This document shows positions 34,839 through 42,141 of a DNA stretch of 64,000 bases, one piece after another (within the stretch, counting starts at the first letter, position 1; each line of letters opens with the position of its first letter). Source of the stretch: Colidextribacter sp. OB.20 (GTDB taxonomy: Bacteria > Bacillota > Clostridia > Oscillospirales > Oscillospiraceae); contig NZ_QWKG01000001.1 of the NCBI RefSeq assembly GCF_009911595.1, positions 62,001 through 126,000 on the forward strand. The letters are read 5' to 3'. Both the position numbers and the translations under genes were made by a program. The notes beneath the pieces were generated by a model. It worked only from the letters and a program-made list of their open reading frames with translations. It was not told the DNA's origin and did not search any database.

Positions 34839-34851
34839 GGAGGGAGAGCAT

Positions 34852-35472
34852 ATGAATATACAGGAGCCGTGGCTGAAATGGGCCGTGGAGCTTCAGGCCC
34901 TGGCCCAGGCGGGGCTTGAGTACGGCCACGACAAATACGATTTTGAGCGCTACCGCCGTATCCGGGACATCGCCGCAGAGATGGTATCCCGGCAGGCAGA
35001 GCTGCCCCTGGAGAAGGTAAAGGACCTGTTCTGCAATGAGTCCGGCTATCAGACTCCCAAGCTGGACTCCCGGGCCGCCATCTTTCAGGAGGAAAAAATC
35101 CTCCTGGTCCAGGAGAGCGACGGCCGCTGGTCCCTCCCCGGGGGCTGGGTGGATGTGGACCTGACCGTGGGTGAGAACGTTGTGAAGGAGGTCCGGGAGG
35201 AGGCGGGGCTGGAGGTCGTCCCTGGCCTGGTCATCGCCCTCCAGGACCAGCACAGGCACAACGAGCCTGTGAACGCCTACGGCGTATGCAAGGTATTTGT
35301 CCTGTGCGAGCTGCTGGGCGGGTCCTTCCAGCCCAACCTGGAGACGCTGGACAGCGGTTGGTTTGCCCTGGAGGAGCTGCCTCCCCTGTCCACAGGAAAG
35401 ACCTCCCGGGAGCAGATCAGCATGTGCTTCGACGCATACCGCGCCGGGCACTGGCAAACTCTTTTAGAGTGA
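34852..35472 (+). CDS. Nudix hydrolase with N-terminal accessory domain
   Basis: 206 residues. Residues 1-65 are an N-terminal helical domain found in a subset of Nudix proteins. The Nudix box runs from GGWVDVDLTVGENV through KEVREEAGLEV, with the REVREEAG catalytic core intact. It hydrolyses a nucleoside diphosphate linked to another group; the substrate is unknown. AGGAGGGAG precedes the ATG. It forms a unit with the DUF975 gene. Confidence 0.9.
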   Translation: MNIQEPWLKWAVELQALAQAGLEYGHDKYDFERYRRIRDIAAEMVSRQAELPLEKVKDLFCNESGYQTPKLDSRAAIFQEEKILLVQESDGRWSLPGGWVDVDLTVGENVVKEVREEAGLEVVPGLVIALQDQHRHNEPVNAYGVCKVFVLCELLGGSFQPNLETLDSGWFALEELPPLSTGKTSREQISMCFDAYRAGHWQTLLE

Positions 35473-35511
35473 ACAGGGACTTCCGAAATTTTGAATTTTT
35501 TCTCAATTCCT

Positions 35512-35551
35512 GGAACGTTCGTTTGACAAGTTAAAAAACCTGTGCTATAAT
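35512..35551 (+). promoter_or_regulatory. lexA promoter with SOS box
   Basis: TTGACA (35523-35528) and TATAAT (35546-35551) with a 17-nt spacer. GGAAC-4 nt-GTTTG at 35512-35525 matches the Gram-positive SOS box and overlaps the -35, so LexA would repress itself. Confidence 0.8.
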
Positions 35552-35613
35552 AGTGGCCGTAACAGAGAATCTCACCGCAGACGCCCCGTCTGCCTCTTTG
35601 AAAGGAGCTGCTT

Positions 35614-36231
35614 ATGGCCAACCTGACCCGTAAACAGCAACAGATTTACGACTTCATCCTGGCCTTTACCAACGAGCACGGCTACCCCCCCTCTGTCCGG
35701 GAGATCGGGGCCGCGGTGGGACTGAAGTCCCCCTCCACCGTCCACTTCCACTTGAAGGGCCTGGAGGAGGCCGGCGCCATCGTCAAGGCCGAGGGCAAAA
35801 CCCGGGCCATCTCCCTGCCCGGCTTCCCCCTGGGGCCGGTGGCCGAGGAGCTGGACTCCCATGCCAACCAGGTGCCCATTGTGGGCAACGTGGCCGCCGG
35901 CTCCCCCATTCTGGCCCAGGAATGCATTGAGGACTACCTCACCTTCGACACTCAGGGCCTGTCCGGCGAGCACTTCGCCCTCCGGGTCCGGGGCACATCC
36001 ATGCTTGGGGCCGGCATTCTGCCCGACGACCTGGTGGTGGTCCACCGCCAGCAGGAGGCCCGGAACGGCGAGATCGTGGTAGCCCTCTTTGAGGACGAGG
36101 CCACCGTAAAGACCTACCGCTATAAGGACGGGCATGTCTGGCTCATGCCGGAAAACCCGGAGTACGAGCCCATCGACGGCACCTACGCCGAAATTATCGG
36201 TCGGGTGGTGGCTGTCGTCCGCAGGTATTGA
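35614..36231 (+). CDS. lexA: SOS repressor LexA
   Basis: 205 residues. The N-terminal winged helix covers 1-65 (YPPSVREIGAAVGLKSPSTVHFHL). The self-cleavage site is A95-G96 in NVAAGSP; the catalytic pair is S129 in GTSM and K166 in TVKTYRY. It represses the SOS regulon until RecA* triggers autocleavage. The promoter region has a matching operator. AAAGGAG is before the ATG. Confidence 0.96.
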   Translation: MANLTRKQQQIYDFILAFTNEHGYPPSVREIGAAVGLKSPSTVHFHLKGLEEAGAIVKAEGKTRAISLPGFPLGPVAEELDSHANQVPIVGNVAAGSPILAQECIEDYLTFDTQGLSGEHFALRVRGTSMLGAGILPDDLVVVHRQQEARNGEIVVALFEDEATVKTYRYKDGHVWLMPENPEYEPIDGTYAEIIGRVVAVVRRY

Positions 36232-36274
36232 TCTTCGCTAAAGCAGATCGGATTTCGCAAAGCGCAGTTTTCAC

Positions 36275-36385
36275 CGCCCTGCGGACGGAGCCTCCTTCAA
36301 AAGGAGGTGGCGCCGCCCGAAAGGCGGTGACGAAGGATTGTATTTTGGCGAAGCCAAAATGTGCGAAGCAAACGAGGGTTTTGAG
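36275..36385. repeat. Type C hairpin-repeat block
   Basis: It contains GAGCCTCCTTCAAAAGGAGG, CCGCCCGAAAGGCGG and TTTTGGCGAAGCCAAAA. The 36.23-36.64 kb gap holds this block, a type B element and a second type C block, and no gene. Confidence 0.75.
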
Positions 36386-36390
36386 TCTCT

Positions 36391-36464
36391 GTAGGGGTGG
36401 GCATTGTCCGCCCGCTTTTCGGAGCTGGCCTGTTTATGACGGGCGCACAATGTGCGCCCCTACG
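36391..36464. repeat. Intergenic palindromic repeat, type B
   Basis: Ends GTAGGGGTGGGCATTGTCCGCC and GGCGCACAATGTGCGCCCCTAC. It is framed by two type C blocks that point opposite ways. Confidence 0.8.
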
Positions 36465-36560
36465 CAGAGGGTACAAACCTCGTTCACTTCGTATGTTTCG
36501 CTTCGCGAAACGCAATCCTCTGTCAGCCGACCGCTGACAGCTCCTTTCCAAAGGAGCCTT
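36465..36560. repeat. Type C hairpin-repeat block, inverted
   Basis: It contains TTTCGCTTCGCGAAACG, CTGTCAGCCGACCGCTGACAG and GCTCCTTTCCAAAGGAGC. Its order mirrors the block at 36275, and the pair flanks the type B element. Confidence 0.75.
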
Positions 36561-36596
36561 ATTCTGCGGAGGATGAGGATTTTTGGCAAGCTGAAA

Positions 36597-36618
36597 GACC
36601 GCTCGAGCGGCCTTTTTT
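36597..36618 (+). terminator. Short intrinsic terminator
   Basis: 12-nt palindrome CCGCTCGAGCGG followed by CCTTTTTTC on the forward strand. Confidence 0.65.
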
Positions 36619-36638
36619 CATTTTGCGCGAAAAAGGGC

Positions 36639-36667
36639 TTGACTTTTACGCGCGTTAAACTTATAAT
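36639..36667 (+). promoter_or_regulatory. Promoter and operator repeats of module copy 1
   Basis: TTGACT and TATAAT, 17-nt spacer. Two related half-sites, ACGCGCGTTAAAC (36648-36660) and ATGCGCATTAAAG (36672-36684), flank the -10 and could bind the downstream regulator. Confidence 0.7.
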
Positions 36668-36697
36668 TTATATGCGCATTAAAGTGAGGTGAATCAT

Positions 36698-36880
36698 GTG
36701 TCGCCAAGGACGGGCCGTCCACTCAAAGGAACCGAGCCTCGCACCGTAACAATCAACATTCGGGTAACTGAAACAGAAGCGCAGAAAATTCAGTACTGTG
36801 CAGACCGGCTGGGATCGTCAAGAATTGACGCGATTGTAACGGGAATCGACCTTTTGGAGGCGGAGCTGGACAAAAAATAG
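36698..36880 (+). CDS. Ribbon-helix-helix-like small regulator, module copy 1
   Basis: 60 residues from a GTG 6 nt after GAGGTG; another in-frame GTG lies 9 nt upstream. A basic SPRTGRPLKG start is followed by a beta strand (TVTINIRVTE) and two helices (EAQKIQYCADRL, RIDAIVTGIDLLEAEL), the CopG/Arc ribbon-helix-helix pattern. It is not homologous at sequence level with the regulators of copies 2 and 3, although what follows is. Its stop codon lies in the stem of the first conserved hairpin. Confidence 0.72.
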   Translation: MSPRTGRPLKGTEPRTVTINIRVTETEAQKIQYCADRLGSSRIDAIVTGIDLLEAELDKK

Positions 36881-36969
36881 AGTGCTGGCCACCACAGCAA
36901 AGCTGTCCAACACTCTACAAAAACCATCCCCGAAGGAGTGGTAAATTTGATTATGCCACAGCTCCGGGG
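36878..36969 (+). ncRNA. Conserved double-hairpin RNA element, module copy 1
   Basis: Hairpin 1 is TAGAGTGcTGG (36878) pairing with CCAaCACTCTA (36907). Hairpin 2 has outer stem CCCCG/CGGGG, inner stem TGGTA/TGCCA and 10-nt loop AATTTGATTA. Hairpin 2 keeps the same fold in copies 2 and 3 with base changes that preserve pairing. It ends 22 nt before the small ORF. It may be a cis-acting RNA. Confidence 0.65.
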
Positions 36970-36990
36970 AAAAAGCAAGGAGAATTATAT

Positions 36991-37065
36991 ATGGAGCTTC
37001 AAAGTTCTCTCATGGACCTGGAGGAGGCGGTCAGCCGTGTGTCTGATGGGCTGAACGCAGTATAG
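36991..37065 (+). CDS. Small acidic ORF, module copy 1, truncated
   Basis: 24 residues after AAGGAG. ELQSSLMDLEEAVSRVSDGLNAV matches the first third of the copy 2 and 3 proteins and then stops, so this copy looks truncated. It may still make a short helix. Confidence 0.5.
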   Translation: MELQSSLMDLEEAVSRVSDGLNAV

Positions 37066-37073
37066 CGCAGTCG

Positions 37074-37108
37074 AAGCGGCAAGGTCAGCACCTTGCCGCT
37101 TCTGTTTT
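37074..37108. terminator. Terminator between module copy 1 and the UvrA-like gene
   Basis: 12-bp stem AAGCGGCAAGGT and complement with a 4-nt loop, then CTGTTTTTC on the forward strand. It may serve both directions. Confidence 0.8.
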
Positions 37109-37112
37109 TCTC

Positions 37113-39410
37113 TTATTGCCCGGCCATCAGGCGCATATATTTCCCCGTCTCCGACCGGGGGCAGTCCAGCAGCTGGGCCGGAGTGCCGGCAAAGAGGATC
37201 TCGCCCCCTCTGCTTCCCCCCTCGGGGCCCATGTCGATGACCCAGTCGGCGGCGGCGATCAGGGCCAGCCGGTGCTCCACAATGACCACCGTGTTGCCCT
37301 GGTCCACCAGCCGCCGGAGCAGGGCGAGCAGCTGCTCCGCATCCCGGCTGTGCAGGCCGGTGGAGGGCTCATCCAGGATGTAGACGTTCCCCTCGGTGTG
37401 CAGCTCGCTGGCCAGCTTCAGCCGCTGGACCTCGCCGCCGGACAGGGTGCTGGTGGGCTGGCCCAGGGTCATGTAGCCCAGCCCCACCTCGCACAGAGTC
37501 CGGAGGGGGCCGGTGATCTTCTCCTCCCGGAAGAACTCCACCGCCTCCACCACCGTCATGTCCAGCACCTGCTGGATGTTCCTGCCCTGGAACTCATAGC
37601 TCAGGGCGGTGGGGTTGAAGCGGGCCCCCCGGCACTCCTCACACAGGATGGTCACCGGGTCGGCGAAGGCCACCTCCGGGGTGATCTCCCCCTTGCCCTT
37701 GCACACCGGGCACGCCCCCTTGGAGTTGAAGCTGAACCACTGGGGGCTGACCTTGTTGGCCTTGCCGAAGAGCTTGCGGATCTCGTCCATCACTCCGGTG
37801 TAGGTGGCGGGGGTGGACCGGCTGGAGGTGCCGATGGGCTTCTGGTCGATGACGATGGCCTCCGGGTGGCGGGAGACAAACTCCTCACAGATCAGACTGC
37901 TCTTTCCCGAGCCGGCCACCCCGGACACGGCGGTCAGCACCCCCTTGGGGATGTCCGCATCCACGTTTTTCAGGTTGTGGAGCTTCGCTCCCCGGATGGG
38001 GAAGCTCTCAGTCCAGGGCAGGGGGCTGGGGTTGGGCCGGACGGTCTCCCGCAGGGCGGCGGCGGTGAGGGTGTCGGCCTGCTTCAGCCCGGCCAGGTCC
38101 CCTTGATAGACAATCTGTCCTCCGCGGCTGCCCGCCAGGGGGCCCAGCTCGATGATGTGGTCGGCCAGCTCCAGCATCTGCCGGCTGTGCTCCACCACCA
38201 GCACGGTGCTGCCCATGTCCCGCAGGGCCAGCAGCAGCCTGCCGATGCGCCGGGCATCCGCCGGGTGGAGGCCCGCGGTGGGCTCGTCAAAGATGTAGGT
38301 AATGTTGTTCAGGGCGCTGCCCAGATGGCGGACCATCTTCAGCCGCTGGGACTCCCCTCCGGACAGGGAGTCCGTCCGCCGGGACAGGCTGAGATAGCCC
38401 AGGCCCACGTCCACCATCCGCTGGAGGCAGGCGGTGATCTGCCCGGCGATGGCCCGGCCCAGGGGGCTGTCAATGGCCTCCAGCACCGGAATGAGCTCGC
38501 TGACCTGCATGTCGTAGTAGTCGGAGATATTGTGCCCGTTGATTCGGGAGGCCAGGGCCAGAGGATTCAGGCCGCTGCCCCCGCAGGTGACGCAGGGCCG
38601 GCGGCGGACAAAGAGCATCACCTCGTCCTGGATGGACTTTTTCAGGGCGGAGATGTCCCGGTTCAGATAGAGCCGGTTGAACCGGGGGACCACACCCTCG
38701 TAGGGGACCTGGGAGACCTGGCCGGTGTTGTGCCGCAAAAAGCCCAGCTTCAGGGGCTCATCCGGGCCGACGCGGAGAACCTTCCACTCCTCGGGGGTAA
38801 AGTCCCGCAACTTCTTGTCCGGGTCCAGGAGGGGACAGCAGCGGTAGTAGAACTCCTGCCAGCTGCCGCCGGAGAACTGGCTGAACCGCAGTCCCTTGCC
38901 GTTGAGGGTCTCGTCCAGGTCGAACATCTTCTCCTCGTCCAGCTCCACCTTCTCCCCCAGGCCGGTGCAGTCGGGACACATCCCCTTGGGGTGGTTGAAG
39001 GAGTAGGCCATAGCCCCTCCGGCGCTGGGCTGCCCCACCCGGGAGAACAGCAGGCGGATGAGGGGGGCCACGTCGGCGGCGGTGCCCACGGTGGACCGGG
39101 CATTAGAGCCGATGGGCCGCTGGTCCACCACCACGCTGGGGGTCAGATTCCGGATGGACTCCACCGGGGGCCGCTCATACCGGGGCAGGCGGGCCCGGAG
39201 GAACATGGGGTAGGTGGACTGCCACTGGCGGCTGCTCTCCACCGCCACCGTGTCGAAAGCCAGGGAGCTCTTTCCCGAGCCCGACACCCCTGTCAGCACC
39301 ACCAGCTTCTCCTTGGGGATGTCCACATCGACGCGCTTCAGGTTGTTGGCGGACGCGCCCACAATCTCAATTTTTTCTCCGCTGCTCACGGGTATCAAGT
39401 CCTTTCTCAT
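37113..39410 (-). CDS. UvrA-like excinuclease ATPase, short (UvrA2) class
   Basis: About 765 residues, against about 940 for UvrA; the gap falls in the first ATP-binding half, where the UvrB-binding domain is absent. Two Walker A motifs (GVSGSGKSS and GVAGSGKSS), two LSGGE signatures and paired CxxC zinc sites (CPDCTG, CVTCGG, CPVCKG...CEECRG) are present. Short UvrA paralogues are linked to DNA-damage or drug tolerance rather than standard repair. The start is uncertain: a GTG at 39389 has a better SD (AAAGGA) than this ATG. Confidence 0.85.
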   Translation of the reverse strand: MRKDLIPVSSGEKIEIVGASANNLKRVDVDIPKEKLVVLTGVSGSGKSSLAFDTVAVESSRQWQSTYPMFLRARLPRYERPPVESIRNLTPSVVVDQRPIGSNARSTVGTAADVAPLIRLLFSRVGQPSAGGAMAYSFNHPKGMCPDCTGLGEKVELDEEKMFDLDETLNGKGLRFSQFSGGSWQEFYYRCCPLLDPDKKLRDFTPEEWKVLRVGPDEPLKLGFLRHNTGQVSQVPYEGVVPRFNRLYLNRDISALKKSIQDEVMLFVRRRPCVTCGGSGLNPLALASRINGHNISDYYDMQVSELIPVLEAIDSPLGRAIAGQITACLQRMVDVGLGYLSLSRRTDSLSGGESQRLKMVRHLGSALNNITYIFDEPTAGLHPADARRIGRLLLALRDMGSTVLVVEHSRQMLELADHIIELGPLAGSRGGQIVYQGDLAGLKQADTLTAAALRETVRPNPSPLPWTESFPIRGAKLHNLKNVDADIPKGVLTAVSGVAGSGKSSLICEEFVSRHPEAIVIDQKPIGTSSRSTPATYTGVMDEIRKLFGKANKVSPQWFSFNSKGACPVCKGKGEITPEVAFADPVTILCEECRGARFNPTALSYEFQGRNIQQVLDMTVVEAVEFFREEKITGPLRTLCEVGLGYMTLGQPTSTLSGGEVQRLKLASELHTEGNVYILDEPSTGLHSRDAEQLLALLRRLVDQGNTVVIVEHRLALIAAADWVIDMGPEGGSRGGEILFAGTPAQLLDCPRSETGKYMRLMAGQ

Positions 39411-39533
39411 TCGTTGCAAGCATGGAAAGAGGCCCCCGAGGGAAATCCGTCAAGGGCCGCTCTTTTGCAAAATTTTAGACCGAACCGGGCAAACTGTCAA
39501 CCGAAAGTTTTGCTTTCCCGCAAAAAAGCGCCG

Positions 39534-39914
39534 CTACAGCACATTCACCACCGTCGCCTGCTCCATCTCAGCCAGCAGCTCCAGCTGGGCCGTCAGGTCG
39601 GCGTTGGCGGCGTTGTACTGGTCGGGCTCCCGAAGGGGCAGATACTCCAGCACCTGGCGGAAGGCCCGCAGGACCTGGTCCGTATCGCCGTGGCGCATGA
39701 GGGTATGAAAATAGAAGTGGTGGCTCTGCCAGTCCTCATAGACCTGGCGGGTCACCGCCTCCGCCAGGACCCAGTTGTCCTGCTCTGCCAGAGCCTGGGC
39801 CTGGCGCAGCCGGTCCGCCATTTCCCCGGTGAGGGACTGAGCGTACCAGGCGTTAACCAGGCTGGCCCCCAGCAGCAGGACCAGCAGCCCCGCCGCGATC
39901 CAAAGTCGTTTCAT
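39534..39914 (-). CDS. DUF4363-like small membrane-anchored protein
   Basis: 126 residues from the ATG preceded by AGGAGG. One N-terminal membrane segment (LWIAAGLLVLLLGASLVNAWY) is followed by an outer helical part (LRQAQALAEQDNWVLAEAV). The pattern fits DUF4363, a family often found with DUF421 proteins; a DUF421 gene lies 150 nt upstream here, which supports the call. Confidence 0.75.
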   Translation of the reverse strand: MKRLWIAAGLLVLLLGASLVNAWYAQSLTGEMADRLRQAQALAEQDNWVLAEAVTRQVYEDWQSHHFYFHTLMRHGDTDQVLRAFRQVLEYLPLREPDQYNAANADLTAQLELLAEMEQATVVNVL

Positions 39915-39984
39915 TGGAATACCTCCTATCTCATGCAGGGGCGGCCTGCGGCCACCTGTATTGAGGCTCACAGGCAGGCCAGGT

Positions 39985-40057
39985 GTAGGGCGGGACGACC
40001 CCGGCCCGCCGCCGGCAGCCCTCCGCAAAACGGCGCGCCGAGGTCGTCGCGCCCTAC
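39985..40057. repeat. Intergenic palindromic repeat, type A
   Basis: Ends GTAGGGCGGGACGACCCCGG and CGAGGTCGTCGCGCCCTACC, between the DUF4363 and DUF421 genes. Confidence 0.85.
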
Positions 40058-40067
40058 CCAAATTTTA

Positions 40068-40742
40068 TTACCGCTCCTTCTCCGCCAAATATACCGCGTC
40101 CGCCTCGTCCACCAGCAGGAGAAACACCTTTTCCAGGTCCCGGCACCCCCGCTGGGCCAGCTGTCTGTCCAGCCAGGGGCGATCATGGCCCAGAGCCTTC
40201 AGATTTTGCTCCAGCAGCTTGCCGTCGCTGACCACCACCCGGGGCAGGCCCCCCTCCTCCACAGACACCTTCAGATCCCGGGCTGTAGGGGGCTTCTGGT
40301 TGGCGTAGGGCAGGACAGACAGCTGGCCGTTGGTCTCCAAAATGGCGTATTTGATCTGGCTGATGTCAGTGTAGCCCTGGATGCGCAGCTCCTCCAGCAG
40401 CTCGTCCACTGTCAGGCGGGTCTTGGACATCTCCCTCTGAACCAGCGCGCCGTCCCGCACCACCATGCTGGGCCGGCCGCACAGCAGTGCCCGGAATTTG
40501 ACGCTCTTCATGGTGAGCACCGACAGGATCATGGTCAGCGACATCAGGGCCAGGATGGGCACCACCCCGGTGAGCAGGGGGATGCCGTAGTCCTGCATGG
40601 GCACTGAGGCCAGGTCGGCGATGATGAGGGACAGCACCAGCTCAGAGGGCTCCAGCTCTCCCACCTGCCGCTTGCCCATCAGCCGCACCCCGGCGATGAT
40701 GAGGATGTATAGGATAATGGTCCGCATAAGGCCGGTGAACAT
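40068..40742 (-). CDS. DUF421 (YetF/YcaP) membrane protein
   Basis: 224 residues from the ATG 8 nt after GGAGG. Three N-terminal membrane segments with GVRLMGKRQVGELEPSELVL, the family hallmark, are followed by a cytoplasmic domain (SKTRLTVDELLEELRIQGYTDISQIKYAILETNGQLSV). Relatives act in spore membrane protein or germination contexts in Bacillus; the exact role is unclear. Confidence 0.88.
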   Translation of the reverse strand: MFTGLMRTIILYILIIAGVRLMGKRQVGELEPSELVLSLIIADLASVPMQDYGIPLLTGVVPILALMSLTMILSVLTMKSVKFRALLCGRPSMVVRDGALVQREMSKTRLTVDELLEELRIQGYTDISQIKYAILETNGQLSVLPYANQKPPTARDLKVSVEEGGLPRVVVSDGKLLEQNLKALGHDRPWLDRQLAQRGCRDLEKVFLLLVDEADAVYLAEKER

Positions 40743-40757
40743 GATAACCGCCTCCCT

Positions 40758-40839
40758 GTAGGGGCCGACGACCTGGGCGGCCCGCATTTTTAGACCCCGC
40801 ATCTCAGAAAGCGGCGCGCCGGGGTCGTCGCGCCCTACA
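40758..40839. repeat. Intergenic palindromic repeat, type A, degenerate
   Basis: The left end is altered (GTAGGGGCCGACGACCTGGG); the right end CGGGGTCGTCGCGCCCTACA is intact. Confidence 0.75.
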
Positions 40840-40913
40840 GACAAGCATATCCTTCCCCACGAATTGCCCAAATATCCCCCGAATATTTATACAGAAAAAG
40901 GGAAAACGCCATC

Positions 40914-40942
40914 TTGCCAAAGGGCCGGTTTTTCGATAAAAT
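40914..40942 (+). promoter_or_regulatory. Promoter of carAB
   Basis: TTGCCA and TAAAAT with a 17-nt spacer. No PyrR-type leader is seen between it and carA. Confidence 0.65.
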
Positions 40943-40995
40943 AACTTGATAACTTATGGGCACAAGAACTGGAATGGAAAGCGAGTGAACGAAAG

Positions 40996-42141
40996 ATGAA
41001 AGCGACCTTGATTCTAGCCAACGGGAGCATCTTCTCCGGCACCAGCATCGGCTCCACCGAGACGCGGGTGTGCGAGATGGTGTTCAACACCTCTATGGCC
41101 GGCTATCAGGAGATTCTCACCGACCCCTCCTACGCCGGACAGGGCGTGGTCATGTCCTATCCCCTCATCGGCAATTACGGCGTCAACCACGAGGACTGCG
41201 AGTCCCGCAGGCCCTGGGTGGAGGCCCTCGTGGTCCGGCACCTGTCCCCCCGGGGGAGCAACTTCCGCTGTGAGGGCGACCTGGGGACCTATCTCAAGGA
41301 ACACAATATCACCGGCATCCAGGGTGTTGACACCCGGGCGCTGACCAAAATACTCCGCAGCGAGGGGAGCATGAACGGAATGCTCACCTGCGCGGAGCAT
41401 TTTAATATCGCTCAGGTGCTGGAGCAGCTGAAGGCCTACCAGGTGAAGGACACGGTCTCCCTGGTCACCCGGACGGAGGCGGAGGTCTTCTCCGCCTATG
41501 GGGAGGAGCGCCTCCACGTGGCTATGATGGACTACGGCGTCAAGCAGAACATGATCGAGTGTCTGCGCCGGCGGGGCTGTAAGGTGACCGCCCTGCCCGC
41601 CTCCACCTCCGCGGAGGAGGTGCTGTCCGGGGGCTACGACGGGGTGATGCTGTCCAACGGCCCCGGCGACCCGGCGGAGAACACCGCCATCATTGCCGAG
41701 CTGCGTAAGCTCTACGACAGCGACATCCCCCTCTTCGGCGTCTGCCTGGGCCACCAGCTGCTGGCCCTGGCCACCGGGGCCAGGACCGGCCGGCTGGCCT
41801 ACGGCCACCGGGGAGGCAATCACCCCGTCCGGGACCTGGAGAAGGGCCGGGTGTTCATCACCAGCCAGAACCACGGATTTATGGTGCTGGCCGACTCGGT
41901 GAACCCCGCCGTTGCCGAGGTGAGCCACATCAACGTAAACGACGGCACCTGCGAGGGCCTGCGCTACAAGCGGCCCAACTGCTTTACCACCCAGTTCCAC
42001 CCTGAGGCCAACGCCGGCCCCAAGGATACCGAATATCTGTTCAACCGCTTCATTGACAATATGGCAGCCAGGAAAGCAGGAGGAAACCCCTCCGCCCCTT
42101 TCAGGGGAGGCGAAGAGGAAGTTTGTGGAGGTGACAAGTAA
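40996..42141 (+). CDS. carA: Carbamoyl-phosphate synthase, small (glutaminase) subunit
   Basis: 381 residues. The N-terminal domain starts [14 protein letters not shown] with [18 protein letters not shown]; the class I amidotransferase domain has the nucleophile in [12 protein letters not shown] and HPEAN near the end. It feeds ammonia from glutamine to CarB. A linker-like tail after NRFIDNM is rich in Gly. Its stop overlaps the carB start by 1 nt (TAATG). Confidence 0.96.
   Translation: MKATLILANGSIFSGTSIGSTETRVCEMVFNTSMAGYQEILTDPSYAGQGVVMSYPLIGNYGVNHEDCESRRPWVEALVVRHLSPRGSNFRCEGDLGTYLKEHNITGIQGVDTRALTKILRSEGSMNGMLTCAEHFNIAQVLEQLKAYQVKDTVSLVTRTEAEVFSAYGEERLHVAMMDYGVKQNMIECLRRRGCKVTALPASTSAEEVLSGGYDGVMLSNGPGDPAENTAIIAELRKLYDSDIPLFGVCLGHQLLALATGARTGRLAYGHRGGNHPVRDLEKGRVFITSQNHGFMVLADSVNPAVAEVSHINVNDGTCEGLRYKRPNCFTTQFHPEANAGPKDTEYLFNRFIDNMAARKAGGNPSAPFRGGEEEVCGGDK

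Noticed and set aside
36228-36692. A 154-codon forward ORF after lexA
   Set aside because: It is made of type B and type C repeats and a terminator; composition and lack of an SD argue against coding.
37116-40607. A 1163-codon open frame on the forward strand
   Set aside because: It is antisense to the UvrA-like, DUF4363 and DUF421 genes; its product is Gln/His/Gly-rich, as expected from reversed GC-rich coding DNA, and shows no domain.
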